Assembly (NCBI GenBank): GCA_013339895.1
Contig: JABACO010000006.1
Coordinates: 5,403,297-5,467,296, forward strand
DNA length: 64,000 nucleotides
Reading direction: 5' to 3'
Source of the DNA: Ephydatia muelleri
Lineage: Eukaryota; Porifera; Demospongiae; Spongillida; Spongillidae
The first letter of the stretch is position 1, and every line of letters begins with the position of its first letter. Shown in pieces: positions 23,801 through 37,179 of this stretch. A program made the translations under genes and the position numbers. Below the pieces are notes generated by a model. The model was not told the origin of the DNA and searched no databases. It was given only the letters and a program-made list of their open reading frames with translations.

Positions 23801-24912
23801 TTCCCCTTCTCTGACATCCTGCATACGCATAGCACCCCCTTGCATGGTGTAGGTGAGCGTGCTACTGACTTGACGTGTACCACCTAGAGTGTTCTTCCCC
23901 TTGATGCATCACTTGGTAAATGATGCCAAAGCAGTGCTCGTCAGTATGAGCATGTTTTTATGGTGCATTTGTAAAGACTAAATTTCGAGATTATAATTAC
24001 ATGCACGTCACTAATTTCAGCAGTCAACACTGGAACAGTGCAGAGGCCATACACATACGTATGCTTAGCAAAAGCTGAGTTTACTGACATAAACTTGATT
24101 TTTCTCTTCAGTGCAGCAATACAATGAGTAACGGCAGATATTTATCAATGGGCTCAAATTAAGCGTCCCCCTAACGTCACACGTATACAGTGTACATATA
24201 TGTATATGTCCGGGCCCAAAGTGAGGTGTCTGCATACATGTAATTGTCACTGTTCTCGCCCTCCAGGCTATAGGGACACCTGTAGTGACCCTAGTAATGT
24301 GTCAAGTCCACAGCTGGGACCACTGTACCAGTGCATAAGTGCTCATGCATGTCTTGAGCATGCTGCGGTATATATCACTGTATGCATGAGGTACGGGGTG
24401 ACCACATTCATGTTCACTGTACTGTCGATTTGCAAGAATTTGTAAACCTGCATGTTGTTGGCATGTTGTTGGCCCAATGTTTCTGAGGAACACGAAATCT
24501 GTCATGCAGATTTTGAAAACAACACGGAAGAAAGTTTCTGTTGTCTGCAACAACTTACCACCACTCAAGTTTTGCTGTTGGTTTTGCCTTTTCTGTTTTG
24601 TTGCGGTAAGATAGATATCCCTTGCATGCCTGCATGTGCCGCACATTTGTACAGTAACTGCAGAAAGGCAAGTTCCCTATATTGCGCCGGCGCCGTCGTT
24701 ATACGGCCGTGGCTGAATCGTTGGGCATAATCACGCAAAAACAGTTTGAATGCATGGATCATTTGGATATAAGATGTATTCATGTTGTATTGAATAGCGA
24801 TCGAAAACCGATCTACCATGCATACAGCCTTTCATTTTACCGTCACTATATCCAAAGACCCTTAACATTTTCGTGCAGCGTTGCTGCTTACTTGGACAAG
24901 CACTGATATCAG

Positions 24913-24948
<36 letters not shown>

Positions 24949-27900
24949 AACGTACATGTATACTAACATATAACCGGACCCTGGTCCATGATTATTGTGT
25001 CTGACAGTGTAAAATATGGCCATAATAGAAAGTAAATTTGCTGAAAGAGAATTATATTCCTGCATGATAGAATAAGTGATAAGCCTATATGCCCATATAT
25101 CATATTGAGGAGCATTTAGCTTCACCATGCACGGGAGGATGATGAGCTCTTAACTGCATTCCTTCGTTGTCTTGAATTATTCATATCTGGCTGCTAACAT
25201 TTTGCCCATTTGTGTTGTGTATGTTGTATGTGTATGTGTGTGTGGGGGGGGGGGGGGGAGGGGGGGAGATTTGATATACTTTTAAAGGGGGTTATTTATG
25301 TAATGTTGTGACACATTGTGGGTCCAAAAAAGTTGAAAAGTGTGTGATATACTGTATGGACAGTCCCTGGTAGAACACTCTGGGCATGTGAATCTTTGTT
25401 AGGATGCTGAAAGATGGGCATACGGGTGCGCGTGCACAAGTTTACCTGTTTGACTAGCTCGATTATTAAAAAGGTTCTAACTCTTTTCGTCTCTCCACTA
25501 TGTTACAGCTGATTTACCTCTATGATCCTGCACCTCGTTTGACGTTAAAAGATTGAGGGCCTTGTGTTTTGTTCCAAAACTTGATGATACTCACACTGAC
25601 TTCGATTGAATTACAATGTCCGCCCATCACCGTAAATTTCAGCAAATGTACGCATGATTTTCATGTGCATGAGTTGCCTGATTAATTAAATCATGTGCCG
25701 TTGGTGTGCATTTTGCAGCTTTTAGATCATGATAAGCCAGCTGTAATTTAAACTGTTCATGTCCATGTATGTATGGGTTTATAGCCTTGCAAAATGCCGC
25801 CCAACTTTAATGTTTCACTTCGCATGCAGTTAGGCACAGATTTCAAGGTCGCAATTCAATCTTATCCCGAATTATTCACGCACGTGCCTACCTATATACG
25901 CAGAGGTTGGGAAAGGTACGCCGCAAATTTAATAAAATGATGGTGCTCTCTGCAGCGGTGGCCTACGTTATAATGGGCTTTTTGACTTGCGCGCATTTTG
26001 CCCATGCATAGGTGAGACCTAGCGAGCATGCAATATGGCCTTGGCATTAAACTGAGTCCGCAGATCCTAAGGATGTAACGCTTCTGCCTACGCAAGTTGC
26101 AAAGCTTGGTTGTCCTTGCACTACCAAGTATGTGTGGATCAACGATTCACAAATCAGCTCTAGCACGTGTGAAACAGCCTCGGACGAATGTGACAGATTC
26201 GAAACAGCCTCGGACGTGTGTGACGGCTTCAACACAACCTCGGACGACGGCAGAACATGTCCAGCAATTTCGGACTCACGTCTGTACATTGAAAACGCAT
26301 GTAAAGTATTTGATTGTTTTTAAACATTAACGCAGTTGGATTAATGTTTTAAATATAAATAATGCATTCTTTTATTTTTCGCTTTCATTTTTCGAGCAGG
26401 AGAATCAACAACAAAATTAATTACTTTTGCTATTACGTAATAATATTATTTAGAAGTCAATAATGTTTAATAACATCAAATGGTGGGCGCGCCCTTATAG
26501 TGCAAATTGGTGCCTGTGTGAGTGGGAGGAGCGTGTCGTTGCTAGTAATGTGCCCTTGGTTCAATACATTTGAATATTTCTTTCATCGGCGTGAACGCCA
26601 CATACTCCCAGCTCTTTTTGCTGGCCATGGGGTGCACATGAGGAAGAATCACTTTAGCTGATGCTGATTAACCGGGTTGGTCTGTACCCCGGGCAAGAAT
26701 GGGTTAAATATCTCTAGCTGCTGGTTAGTTGTGTTGTCTGGGTGTGGTCTGTACCCGATTCATTAGACAGTATGCTGTATAAATCTTCCAAATCCTTAGG
26801 ATTCCGTATGCCAACAACGGAAAGAAGTCATTTGGTGACAAGTGATTTGACTCACTGCACATAGTACCTCCCATAACTTCACTACTGTTGTGCGCAGGGC
26901 ACTATGTCTTTCATCTATGAAGGAAGCAGCTGGTATACACAATGTACATGTATGATGAATGTTACTAATGTCAAGTGTATTTGTACCTTACGAACTTTAC
27001 TTTTACTTTCACCAGTTAAGGATGTCCACTCATGACAGGAAGTATTTGTGCCAGACTTCCATTCTTCTTCTTCTTTTGAAGCGCTTCTCGAGAACTGGTT
27101 CCGCATGGTGATCCGATGACTCCATTCGTTGCAAATTTGAAAAGACACTTTAAATTGAATGGCCAATGAACTATGCTAGCACACGAATATCAGTAGCGTT
27201 CTAATCGAAGAATCTTAATGTATATCCGGTGTGAATCAATGCGTACTGAATAAGACAACAGGATTATCCATGCATATATAATAGTGAACGGTACCGGTAT
27301 CTCTAGCTTGCATGTTTAATGAATTACTTGTATCAGAGTAGTCAGATCCCGAGTACTGCCTTAGTAGGGAGACACAATGGAACGAGCCATATTATGGGTT
27401 TCCTTGGTAACGTCGTAATCCCTCCTTTCCATTGTCCGATGATTTTGGTTGAATTGTCTCGACTTGTAATAGCAATGGCATAGCTAGGGTACGGCCCCTG
27501 GCAGGGTTTAGGTACTAACAACAGAGGTCGGATTAACAATAATACTCACCCGCCGAAGTAAGAACTGGTAGTAATACGGGATAACCATACTCCAGCTCAA
27601 TTAAGGCATCAGCAACGAATTAATGCATGGTGGCGTGCTGTACCATAAATATATTATATCAGTAATCTTGGTGACTCCACCACCGGGCAGTGAGTTGTAT
27701 GTGCTGAGTAGGAAACCATGCACCATCGACTCGCAATCGGCACATAAAAACAAGCGTGTCTCAGACTCTTCGCTGAGATATTGTGGTACAACTTTGAAGG
27801 CACAACCTATGACACGCGATCGCGCAAGAGTTGCCTTGTATTTCGCGTTTGTGGGAATTATGCGTTGATGCGTGTGGTGCACTGTGGCGTTCTAGCAGCT

Positions 27901-28925
27901 AGGGCTTCCCTATTCATGGATCGTACATGCGGTGGGAAGTTGCTTGCACACTTTGTGTTTCGATCAAAATCCTACGCACGCGTGATCACAGAGAAGGCTG
28001 CATATAGCTTTCAGTTATAACGTATAACCTATACTTTGCATAAAATACTGTCAAAAAAAAACTAGTCTCGCTGTTTGGTGATGGCTGTTGCTGAGTGTTA
28101 ACTCATATTCAATATAGCTTATCGTAACATTGCCAGAAATTTCGGACGCTCATTACGTATTCCTGACGCGTCATTGCAAACGTCCGTTAATTTTCCGCGT
28201 ACGCGTCCATTGAAATTTATGGAACTTTCTGTTCAACCTAAATCAGGAAAGGACAGAATGAAAAATTCGTTCAAGATTACAGTGAAGCACATCATAAGCT
28301 ATGCTTTATTTATGAAATAAAAAATTTCACGGTCTATCTGTGACTTCCATGGCCCTAAAACAACACGTCCATAGACACCTGTAGAAATTTGATAAAAATT
28401 AGGTTTCTTTCAAGACGTTTGTACATTTTTCTCAGGATCTGTGATAGTTGTGGTGAAGTTCGTTTCGGATTATATTAACCAGATCATCGAGGCAGGTGTG
28501 TGTTACCATACAACACTCTTTGCCTACTTCTGTGACTTCCTGAGTCACTTTTAGTGGTTGAGGTACTCAATGTCTCCATTTTTAATTCTTTACAATAATT
28601 TACGTAAGAATAATGGACGTTCGAGCATGACCTACGGGCGATGGCACTGCGGGAAAACGCTTGCCCTGAACCAGACTCACTCAGGTATGTTGCAGCTGAA
28701 GTGTTTAGGTGTTCTACATGTGCGTAGCAACCATAGCTAACTGTTTTGCACCGCATACGTCATGTTCGCTCCGCAAAATAACACGTGCACGTTTATGCGA
28801 TGCCCAACAGTGTGCCAGTAGTCACGTCACATTTGGCATCCTAAACATGCTAGTCGTTGTTCGTAGCGCTCCGTATCTGTATTTGAGAATCGAGGGTGAT
28901 CCATGGATAGAGCTGTATTGTATGC
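20870..28925. other. Gene-poor intergenic region
   Basis: About 8 kb without a supportable gene. The longest ORFs are short and unlike any family I know. It contains small microsatellites, a poly-T run (24912-24947), a poly-G run (about 25244-25269), a possible MITE end at 21735-21815 and a short degenerate repeat at 26155-26275. The 3' UTR of the ATPase probably occupies its first few hundred bases; I saw no clear AATAAA. Confidence 0.7.
26155..26275. repeat. Degenerate ~33-bp triple repeat
   Basis: Three imperfect copies around AACAGCCTCGGACG followed by TGTGAC and a spacer. Both strands stay open for about 63-80 codons, but composition suggests a repeat rather than a gene. Confidence 0.6.
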
Positions 28926-28929
28926 GATA

Positions 28930-29713
28930 TCATATGGAACGTTCTATGCGAAAATGGGTCTTGTGGATTTCATTTTATAAGATAAAATTTAAATCGATAT
29001 ATCTTCCGAAATATTAACGCTATCAGGTTCCTATTTGTAACACAACATACCACACCATTACTATATGTGAAAATCCATTTGGGTGTCTTACACATGCGGG
29101 GTACCGAAGTTTCAAGGTAGGATACCCCGTAGGGTTCAAAACGGCCACATCTTCAGGTAGGAGTGTCCAAATCGGTTCAAAATAGGTACCTATGTAGAAG
29201 GGTCCTACCACTATTGATTTATTCTGTTCGTTAATTTTTGCTTTATCCATTGTGGAGATACAAGTGTGCAAAGAAATTGCATATTTCCCGGGCGTTACGC
29301 GCCATGAACATATTACGACTGGCTTCGAGGACGTCCTCGTAATACGTTAATGGCGCGTAACGCCCGGGAAATATGCAATTTCTTTGCACACTTGTATCTC
29401 CACAACGGATAAAGCAAAAATTAACGAACAGAACGAATCAATAGTGGTAGGACCCTTCTACATAGGTACCTATTTTGAACCGATTTGGACACTCCTACCT
29501 GAAGATGTGGCCGTTTTGAACCCTACGGGGTATCGTACCTTGAAACGTCGGTACCCCGCATGTGTAAGACACCAAAATGGATTTTCACATATAGTAATGG
29601 TGTGGTATGTGGTGTTAAAAGTAGGAACCCGATAGCGTTAATATCAATTTAAATTTTATGTTATAAAATGAAATCCACAAGACCCATTTTCGTATAGAAC
29701 GTTCCATATATAT
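28930..29713. mobile_element. Long inverted-repeat (foldback) element
   Basis: Left arm about 28930-29304 and right arm about 29351-29713 are near-identical inverted copies separated by about 46 bp. The inner ends read CGGGCGTTACGCGCCAT and its complement. The outer ends read ATGGAACGTTCTAT and its complement. One arm has a deletion of about a dozen bases near 29005. Each arm carries the same chance ORF of about 80 codons. No transposase is present. Confidence 0.88.
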
Positions 29714-30176
29714 ATTTGCCAGATCATCGCCAGGTACGAAGTACATAACCAACTACAATTCCTTGCGTACGTATCTACATTTCCGTTGTTCTATACAAAA
29801 TATCATTTTGAAGCTGACAGACACAGCGACAGGGACAAGCCAAATATTGGCCAGCATCAATCACGTGATAAGCGGCACAATAGTTTTATGTACAGTAGGA
29901 GCTGACAGCGACCTCCCAGACACCATAGCTATTGGAAATCATCACGTTCCCAAATTGTATGGTTCCCACTGCTGATGCCTCTGTGGAATAAGGACTATGT
30001 AGTATTAGAATGTGGTGTATAAATCGCTGCATTAGAACATAGGACTTTATGGTGTAGTGGTGTGCATTATTTGCTAACCTCATTATATAACTGTCAGTCT
30101 ATCTAGCGTTCGGGGCTATTTCCCTACAGCCTCTCTTTAGAATAGTACCTATATTAATCCCAGTGTGTGTGTGTGT

Positions 30177-30219
<43 letters not shown>

Positions 30220-32296
30220 ATGTGTGCATGCACGCATGTGTGTTGTATGTGCATGTGTGTCGTATGTGCGTGTATCGATGTGTGTTTATGTGTATGTGTG
30301 TGTGTGTGGGTGTGTGTGTGTGTATGTGGGTGTGAAACCTTATGATTCCTGATCTGAAGGGAGTTTTAAGGGTAGGAGTGATGTCATGTACTTGCTTATC
30401 TATTGGTGTGGGACTGGTATCCTTCTAAAGGTTTGGTTGTGTTGGGGAGCAACAAAACACTGGGACCTCAGTGCTGTCTGCACACTGTACATGGGACCCT
30501 TGGGTGAGACCATGCGAAGCATTATGCACTAGAATTTTGCATTTAGTCATGCATGTCAGCAAAGAGCTGTGCAATGATAATCTTGCTGGATATCTTTTCT
30601 GCATTTAACCATACCCACAAGGTGACAGTGATGTAATGTATGTTTATCAACTGGCTGGCAACTGCTGCAGGCGGGATTAACCTCATCACAATTTTCCACA
30701 TCAGGAAGAGATGTCAACAGTAAGTGGTTTGCCCACTATCCAGTAACCCTATATTGATGTGTCCACAGGTGCATAGGTGCTGTACATGTGCGCAACAACC
30801 ATAGCTTGACCTGCATGCCTAGTCCGATCCACCCTTTTCGCGGCCACTCCGGAGGTCAAATTCTCAGCCCCGTCGCCCGATAAAGGTCTTCCAATGAAGG
30901 CGCACCTAGCACGTACGTCCGTATATCGGTTTCAACCAAAGATGGCCATTACCATGAGATGGCGAGCCTACACGTACGAAAAGAGCTTCGAACTCAAGAA
31001 ACGTACCGGGGGGAGAGGGGGATAAACAAAAAACAAAGAATGGAAGGAGGGGCTACACGAGTCTGGGGACTAGAAAGTCAGGTATCTGGTCCCCATCGGG
31101 AGTGATGTAAGAGCCATTTTTAGTAACGCGATGACGGTGCCGCAATGCGCATGCGTAACAATCAATACACGGAATCGAAACTAAAAATTATACTAAAAGA
31201 GATATTTATACGACAAATAACTCTCTACTCATACAGGTACTTAAAATAAATTTTTTTGTTGTAAAGAACGTTAATTAATTGATTTAATAATTAGCTGTTT
31301 TTATGTTTTGATAAATCTTAGCTTACATATACTATTGTAACGGTGAAAGTAGAAGTTTGATATTCAATTCCTAGCCAGAGTTATGGGTCGATGTCCGAAA
31401 TTTCTGGCAATGACAAAACGTACCAAGCTAGGAAACATCGTTCCAACATACTCCACGGACACACGACCGGGGTCGTGCATGTATGCTGCCATGTCTGAGA
31501 GTTGGCCGGGTAGTGGTATAGTAGTATCGTACAAGAAGCAAGGCTTTGAGGAGTGCTTGGGCAACGTTATGACGTTTAATTCATTATTAATAATTTATGG
31601 TTTGAACGGGGTACTAGAATTCACATACTTGAATCTAGAAATAGACGTGCACATGGGGTAGATATACTATTTGCACATATAAATATGGAAATAGCTTTGG
31701 CTTCAGAATCCACTTTATAATCTTCAATAGATCGTCCACGCGGTAAAATAGGAAAGGGAAAATAGTGATCAAACGTATGCCAGCCATTAAATGTATGCAG
31801 TAAAACAAAACCCCATTTTGAAATTGATGGGGACAAATTTTTACAGAACAGAAGATATGCAAACAATGTGTTATTTGTCGCTGTATCATACTTAGGTTTA
31901 TAAACTTTACTACAAGTCTTTGGTACTAAACTGTGCGCGATTGATAGATATTACCCATAGACTCCATGTTCAATAATTTTATTACGCGTATTACGGAATT
32001 CAAATAATTCATGTCCGCAATTGCTGGCCATGACCTGCACAGTGGTGACATTCAGAGACACTCTGGCGTCCAATTCGACGCAGATACGATGCGATAGTTA
32101 CGAAGTTGACAGCTCAGCTACAGTGGCCTCCTATTTTGTGGTCGGTAAGCCTGTACATGCGGTCTTCATTCCATTTGATATAGCACATCCTGCGCTGAGG
32201 CGACGCTATCTGTTGACATGTACCAAATACGGTCCCTAATGTTCTGTACCACCATGTATGAGTTATCCACTCTCTTTCAATTGCAAGTGAGCCTTG
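29714..32296. other. Intergenic region with (GT)n tract
   Basis: No gene recognised. A long GT-rich tract with GCATGT variants spans about 30163-30335. The rest is unique-looking AT-rich sequence with short ORFs only. Confidence 0.65.
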
Positions 32297-32480
32297 CACT
32301 GCGCCACAGCATTTAGTATGCAGGGTTGTGCAGAGTCTGCATACCAACCATATGCAGATGAGTATCATTGAAGTGTTCATATGCAGACGTCTGCATATGA
32401 ACACTTCAATGATACTCATCTGCATATGGTTGGTATGCAGACTCTGCACAGCTCTGCATACTAAATGCTGTGGCGCAGTG
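32297..32480. repeat. Near-perfect 184-bp palindrome without spacer
   Basis: Symmetric about the point 32388/32389 (GCAGAC|GTCTGC). Each 92-nt arm runs out to CACTGCGCCACAGC and its complement. I find two mismatches, near 32324-32326 against 32451-32453. Identical peptides appear on both strands because of the symmetry. Confidence 0.93.
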
Positions 32481-32539
32481 TTGTCTGTAATGATCATGCA
32501 CATCAATTGTCAAAAAAAAACTCAAAGAACTTCTCCACT

Positions 32540-33150
32540 ATAACTGGCCTTGGTATCATTTTTGTGTACTGCACCGTGGTTGGTATCTGTGAACCTTGAC
32601 AGTTTCATACCAAAGCAACCCTCATAATTGATACTACACACGCATCACTCTCTGATTTCCAATATGCTGGAAGTGGTCCCCTCTTTGGTTCAACAGCCAT
32701 TACCAATCTAATACCAAGCCACTTTATAAGCTCTCCTTTTGACAAAGGTGCTTTCTTTTTACCTATAGGAGGATGATTTTGGTACAATCCAAATAGAAGA
32801 ATAGAGTCCATAGGAAACATAATGTACAAGTAATACTCCATACTCTTCTCAGCACCCTCTAGAGTAGTTCCCCACTTCAGTTCAGTAATCCCTGTGAAGG
32901 CATTAACTGTAGGGTCAACACTAAGATGGTCTCAGCCATGAGTATTCCAATAATGTGCTTCTTCCGGATCTTAATTCTTTGCACACTGTCCTCCCTTTCT
33001 TCTTCTGTCTCACTGGTACCATCATCTGTATCACTGTCACTGCCAGGTCTCTCTGAATCACTCTCAACAACCACAGGAGTACGTTTTTTGTTCTTTGCAC
33101 GAAGGCTCTCTACCGATGTACCACCCACTTTACCTATGCTTGAGTTGATT
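32540..33150 (-). pseudogene. piggyBac-like transposase fragment, frame-broken
   Basis: Minus-strand peptides in two frames. The first is an acidic Ser/Asp/Glu-rich stretch (SDSERPGSDSDTDDGTSE) followed by basic RIKIRKKHI. After a frame change comes NAFTGITELKWGT, EYYLYIMFPMDSI and LSKGELIKWLGIRLVMA, then YWKSES and, after another shift, CFGMKLSRF. The order (acidic N-terminus, then a helical region with GELIKWLGIRLVMA and YW) resembles N-terminal parts of piggyBac-type DDE transposases. The catalytic region is absent. Assignment is from memory of the family. Confidence 0.55.
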
Positions 33151-36100
33151 CTATGCTAGTAGCTCCTGTGTCTTATTGTATGGTGAAGTTGCGTGCGTGG
33201 CTCTCCTTAGTGATCTTCGTAACGATTCCCTTCTTACCAGTAAGCTTCTTGCTCTTTCCTTCTGCATTATCCCGACTTTTATCATAAGCGGCATTATTGT
33301 GAACGAACTTTGAAACAAAGCCTAAACAGTGGTTTTGCTTTGGACAAAAACAAACATATAACGACTAACTAGATAGCGCTGTTTAGATGAAAGATTCCCA
33401 TCCTAAATTAAGGATGGAAATAGATTTTTTAAAGATTAAAATATTTTGTCACCGGATCAAAATTTTCTGACCTAGGATATAATTCATTCTCAGCCGAGTG
33501 GACAATATTTTCGTGACAACTATAAGGTATTATGCTTTGGAGGCCACACCTGTTATACAAGCGATTAGTTCCGTAAACTTCCAACCCCAATTGGCGCCAA
33601 CCTTATGATGAAATTTGCAATATGAAAAGATGCAAGCTAACTTTCACCATGATTTTGTGAATGAATGAATAAATATGCCTTTTAGTACACGAGTAATGTG
33701 CATAAATGTACGTGTTATTTCGTGAACATTAAATTAGCAATTGATACTGGCGGATACACATGATCTGAATTCATTATAGCTACTCAAACGAGGTCCATCC
33801 CGTACTTAATACACTGGGCTTGCTGCCAACGAAGCGTGCATGCAGGCCATGCTCAGAGTTGGTTGAATGTACTCTGTAGAAATGTGAACTTTCTGTGTTG
33901 TCGATACAGTGGAGAGCAGAATAATGCCATCAGAGGCGTCAGTTGGACATGTCTGGTTGATGGTGATGCATCGAACCACCATCGTTGCTGCCTCTACCGA
34001 TGTGTGGAGTTCACCGCGTGATCCAACTGCCTGGCGTAGTTTTACGCGATTTATTACACTCTTTCTATTTACAGGCATTTTCTGTCCTTATGCTCCTCAA
34101 ATGAGCTATTCCCTTGCTCTCTACCTGCTACATGTACCAGTCGCATGAAACCTCCGCAAAGAAAAAGTGTTACAATGGAATGGACTCGAGAGTTGTAGAA
34201 CATGCATCATTAATCTTTATGGTCCTGCCTTTTCTTAACTGATTTACAGTGTATTGTGCACCTGAAACAGCAAAGCCATGCATACTAACCTGTGCATGTC
34301 TTGAACGATGCACCGAATTACGATCTACAAAGGTGCATGATATACTGGCCTATAGCATTGTCAAAAATTGGATTTATTAGACAATGCCCTTCTATATAGA
34401 ATCGGATAACCTTAAATTCAATGCTTATCAGGTGGATAGAAATATATATGGATTCCACCTAGTGAATTGGATTAAGCGCCACGCTAGAAATTGTCTATAG
34501 CTCTATGCAAGTGAATAGACAATAATGCTATTTGTTGCGATTGTAAAATGCTAGACTGGTCCATGATTATTGTGTCTGTAGTAGTATGAATTCAACCCTA
34601 TAGCCGTTGCTGACTCGAAATGCATGCAAATGATCAAAAACAGTCTACAGTGTATATATGATTAGTAGATCATAATGATGTCAATCGTCTCATAACATTA
34701 GTTTACCTGGTAACATTGACATCACACTTTAATACTATAACTATTATCTTGCAGCCTGAACATGAAAAGAGCACTTATGTTGAACTTGAATGTTATCTTA
34801 GTCTAATGGGGTAGTATATCTGTTTTAAAGCACATTACGTTAATTTGCTGCGACTGAATGCAAACTGATACTATCCCACACCATAGTGTGTGGATTATAA
34901 GATAGTTTCAGAAAGTTTAAATCTACCATATCATTCAGTACAACTCAAAATCAATGGACCAGTGTGGTAGTCATTGTCATCACCATGTATTGAGCTCACA
35001 TTTAGTCACAAATGTAATGAACTAACTGTAATTGCTAACACGTGAGTGATTAACTGGATTAGTATTTGTAGTGATGCATTGCTATTTGGAAAGACTCTTG
35101 CTGTGCAATTCCGTATATCATGTAATATTATTATATAAGCATAAGAGTACTACCCCTGAGGCAAGTGTCTCCACCCACTCCTCCCCCTCGTAATCATAGA
35201 GGTGTAAAAAGGAGGAGATTGAATGTATGCAGATATAGAAGTTCGACAGAGCTTTCTACATCTATACATGTATATACGTGTGGCACTTGATGGCAAGGTG
35301 GATACTGTCTCATTGAGGATACGACAGTGAGGCCTGTCTCTACTGCTTCGAAAATTACTGGATTCGGAAAGTTACGCATGGATCATTGAATTGCGGTACT
35401 GTATGTAATTTGATTAATTAGTGATCGAGGGCACAGTCTGGAGCGAATTAATTTCGCAGCATTTCCCTCTTGCAATTATAAAGACCAAATTTCGAGATTA
35501 CATCACTAGTTTCAGCAATAACACTTGAAACTGTAAATGACAGAGGCCAGTTGAACTCCTGCAGCAGGATCATTGGAACAGCTTGCTCACGAGCATCAGT
35601 CACTGCTTGAGATGTGGAGTCCATTCTATGGATTACTCTATCTCTTCCTTCCTAGATGTCTCCTTTATTCCATCATTAGGTGCATTCCAACTCTAAGTTC
35701 GTCAGTGGCTGATGACCATGAACAAGCTGTTCCGATGATCCTGCTGTGAGAGTTCAATTGGCCTCTGTCTCTGATCAAGCAGAAGACCACAAGTGTAGAC
35801 CTGCACCTCTTCCTCAACCAGCACCAGATTTATAACTTTCTCAAAGAAAGGTGCGACCACTACAAAGATATGACCCAATGTGGGGCCCTCCCATGCCTTG
35901 TGATGTGTGAGAAAACTCTCTCATCAGGAGAGGGCTTGATGTAACAGAAACTAGGTACTTGATAGCAGCATTGGTGCTGAAAGGTTCTGGATGACATAGA
36001 ATGTCACATGTAGGTATTTGTATTAAGCTGATGTATTTCTTTTTTTTGTACGTGCCACATGAATTATTAAGATTCATTCATGACTACTGGTCAATTGCAT

Positions 36101-36549
36101 GGGGACATTACAGATCTTCTATGAATATAGGGTGTGTATTGTGGGGTGGGGTGGGGGGGAAGGTGAAAGTAGGCCGGGAAAGGATGGTTTGGACCACCTA
36201 AAACCTCCTCTGCATGGTTTTCATGGCTAGGTGTTGTTTGGTGTTCTTATCATAGACGTTGTCTCCCCATCTTATATACATGTAGCTATCGAACACCTAA
36301 AGCAGTCCTGGGGACAGAAAAGAAAGAAATACTGTTGAAAATAGACAGGGAACCTTCACCTGATGGATGGCTTGTTACGTAGCGAAGCTGAACATTTTGT
36401 AAACAACACAGCCACTGCTCTTACATATGAATAGGACCAAGCTTAATCACTCACATGCAATTTTGGAAGAGCTATATTATCCTTCTGATCATCAGTCAGA
36501 GCAGTTCATTTGTGCCTAATAGGATCGTAGACAAATTGGAAGGTGGTAA
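33151..36549. other. Intergenic region
   Basis: No supportable gene. Contains a diverged inverted repeat (35541-35767) and short segments shared with 23.97-25.0 kb. Confidence 0.6.
35541..35767. repeat. Imperfect inverted repeat, ~65-bp arms
   Basis: 35541-35605 and 35703-35767 are inverted copies (AACAGCTTGCTC near 35577 against its near-complement at about 35725) with perhaps a fifth of positions changed and about 97 bp between. Possible remnant of a foldback or MITE. Confidence 0.7.
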
Positions 36550-36551
36550 TA

Positions 36552-36629
36552 CCGGGTGTCCACGAAAGAACGCAATCTATCAAATGTTATTCCCGTTCAA
36601 AAGCATTGCGTTCTTTCGTGGACACCCGG
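36552..36629. mobile_element. Tiny MITE-like hairpin (CCGGGTGTCC ends, TA flanks)
   Basis: About 78 bp between TA dinucleotides. Arms of 25 bp begin CCGGGTGTCCACGAAAGAAC and are perfectly complementary around a 28-nt loop. TA at both ends fits a Tc1/mariner-type non-autonomous element, inferred from structure only. Confidence 0.7.
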
Positions 36630-37179
36630 TATATCACATCACAGTATCTAGACTACTGGTATGATGCTATTCATTTAGTCAGAGTATTAATCCAAAATCT
36701 AAATACATATCATTATGATGTGTCATACATAATTTGTGCACAAGCAACACAACTCAATTAACCCCACGCAAACCCAAGGAGCACTCAAAACAAGCCGTTA
36801 AACATTGTAATGGATTACTACAATCAGTGGGTAACTGATGCAGTGGTTTCCATAGAAACACTAGGCACGATTAACTAGCGGTCACTACATGCTGCACTAT
36901 GCTAGAAAGTCTCTAAATAAAAATAAAGTGCCTCCTCTCAGACTTAGTAGTCAGACATCTTGTGTTCCAGACTGAATGGCTGGGCCTTGAAAATGTCTTT
37001 TTCATCTTGTGTCTGCTGTCGTAGCACATGAGGAAGAAGCATCTCCATGTCAACCACAACTACATGAGTACACCTCATAAGACCATACTCACTACTTTCC
37101 AGACATTACCTCCTTCCTACAACTAAATTTATCCCTCTCCCCAGTCCTTAAGCTCTCTCCTCGCTCAGAACCCATTCCT

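Noticed and set aside
29023..29635. Two matching 80-codon ORFs as a gene pair
   Set aside because: They are the two arms of the foldback element read in opposite directions. Nothing else supports coding.
32114..32543. Overlapping ORFs on both strands sharing a peptide
   Set aside because: A direct result of the 184-bp palindrome.
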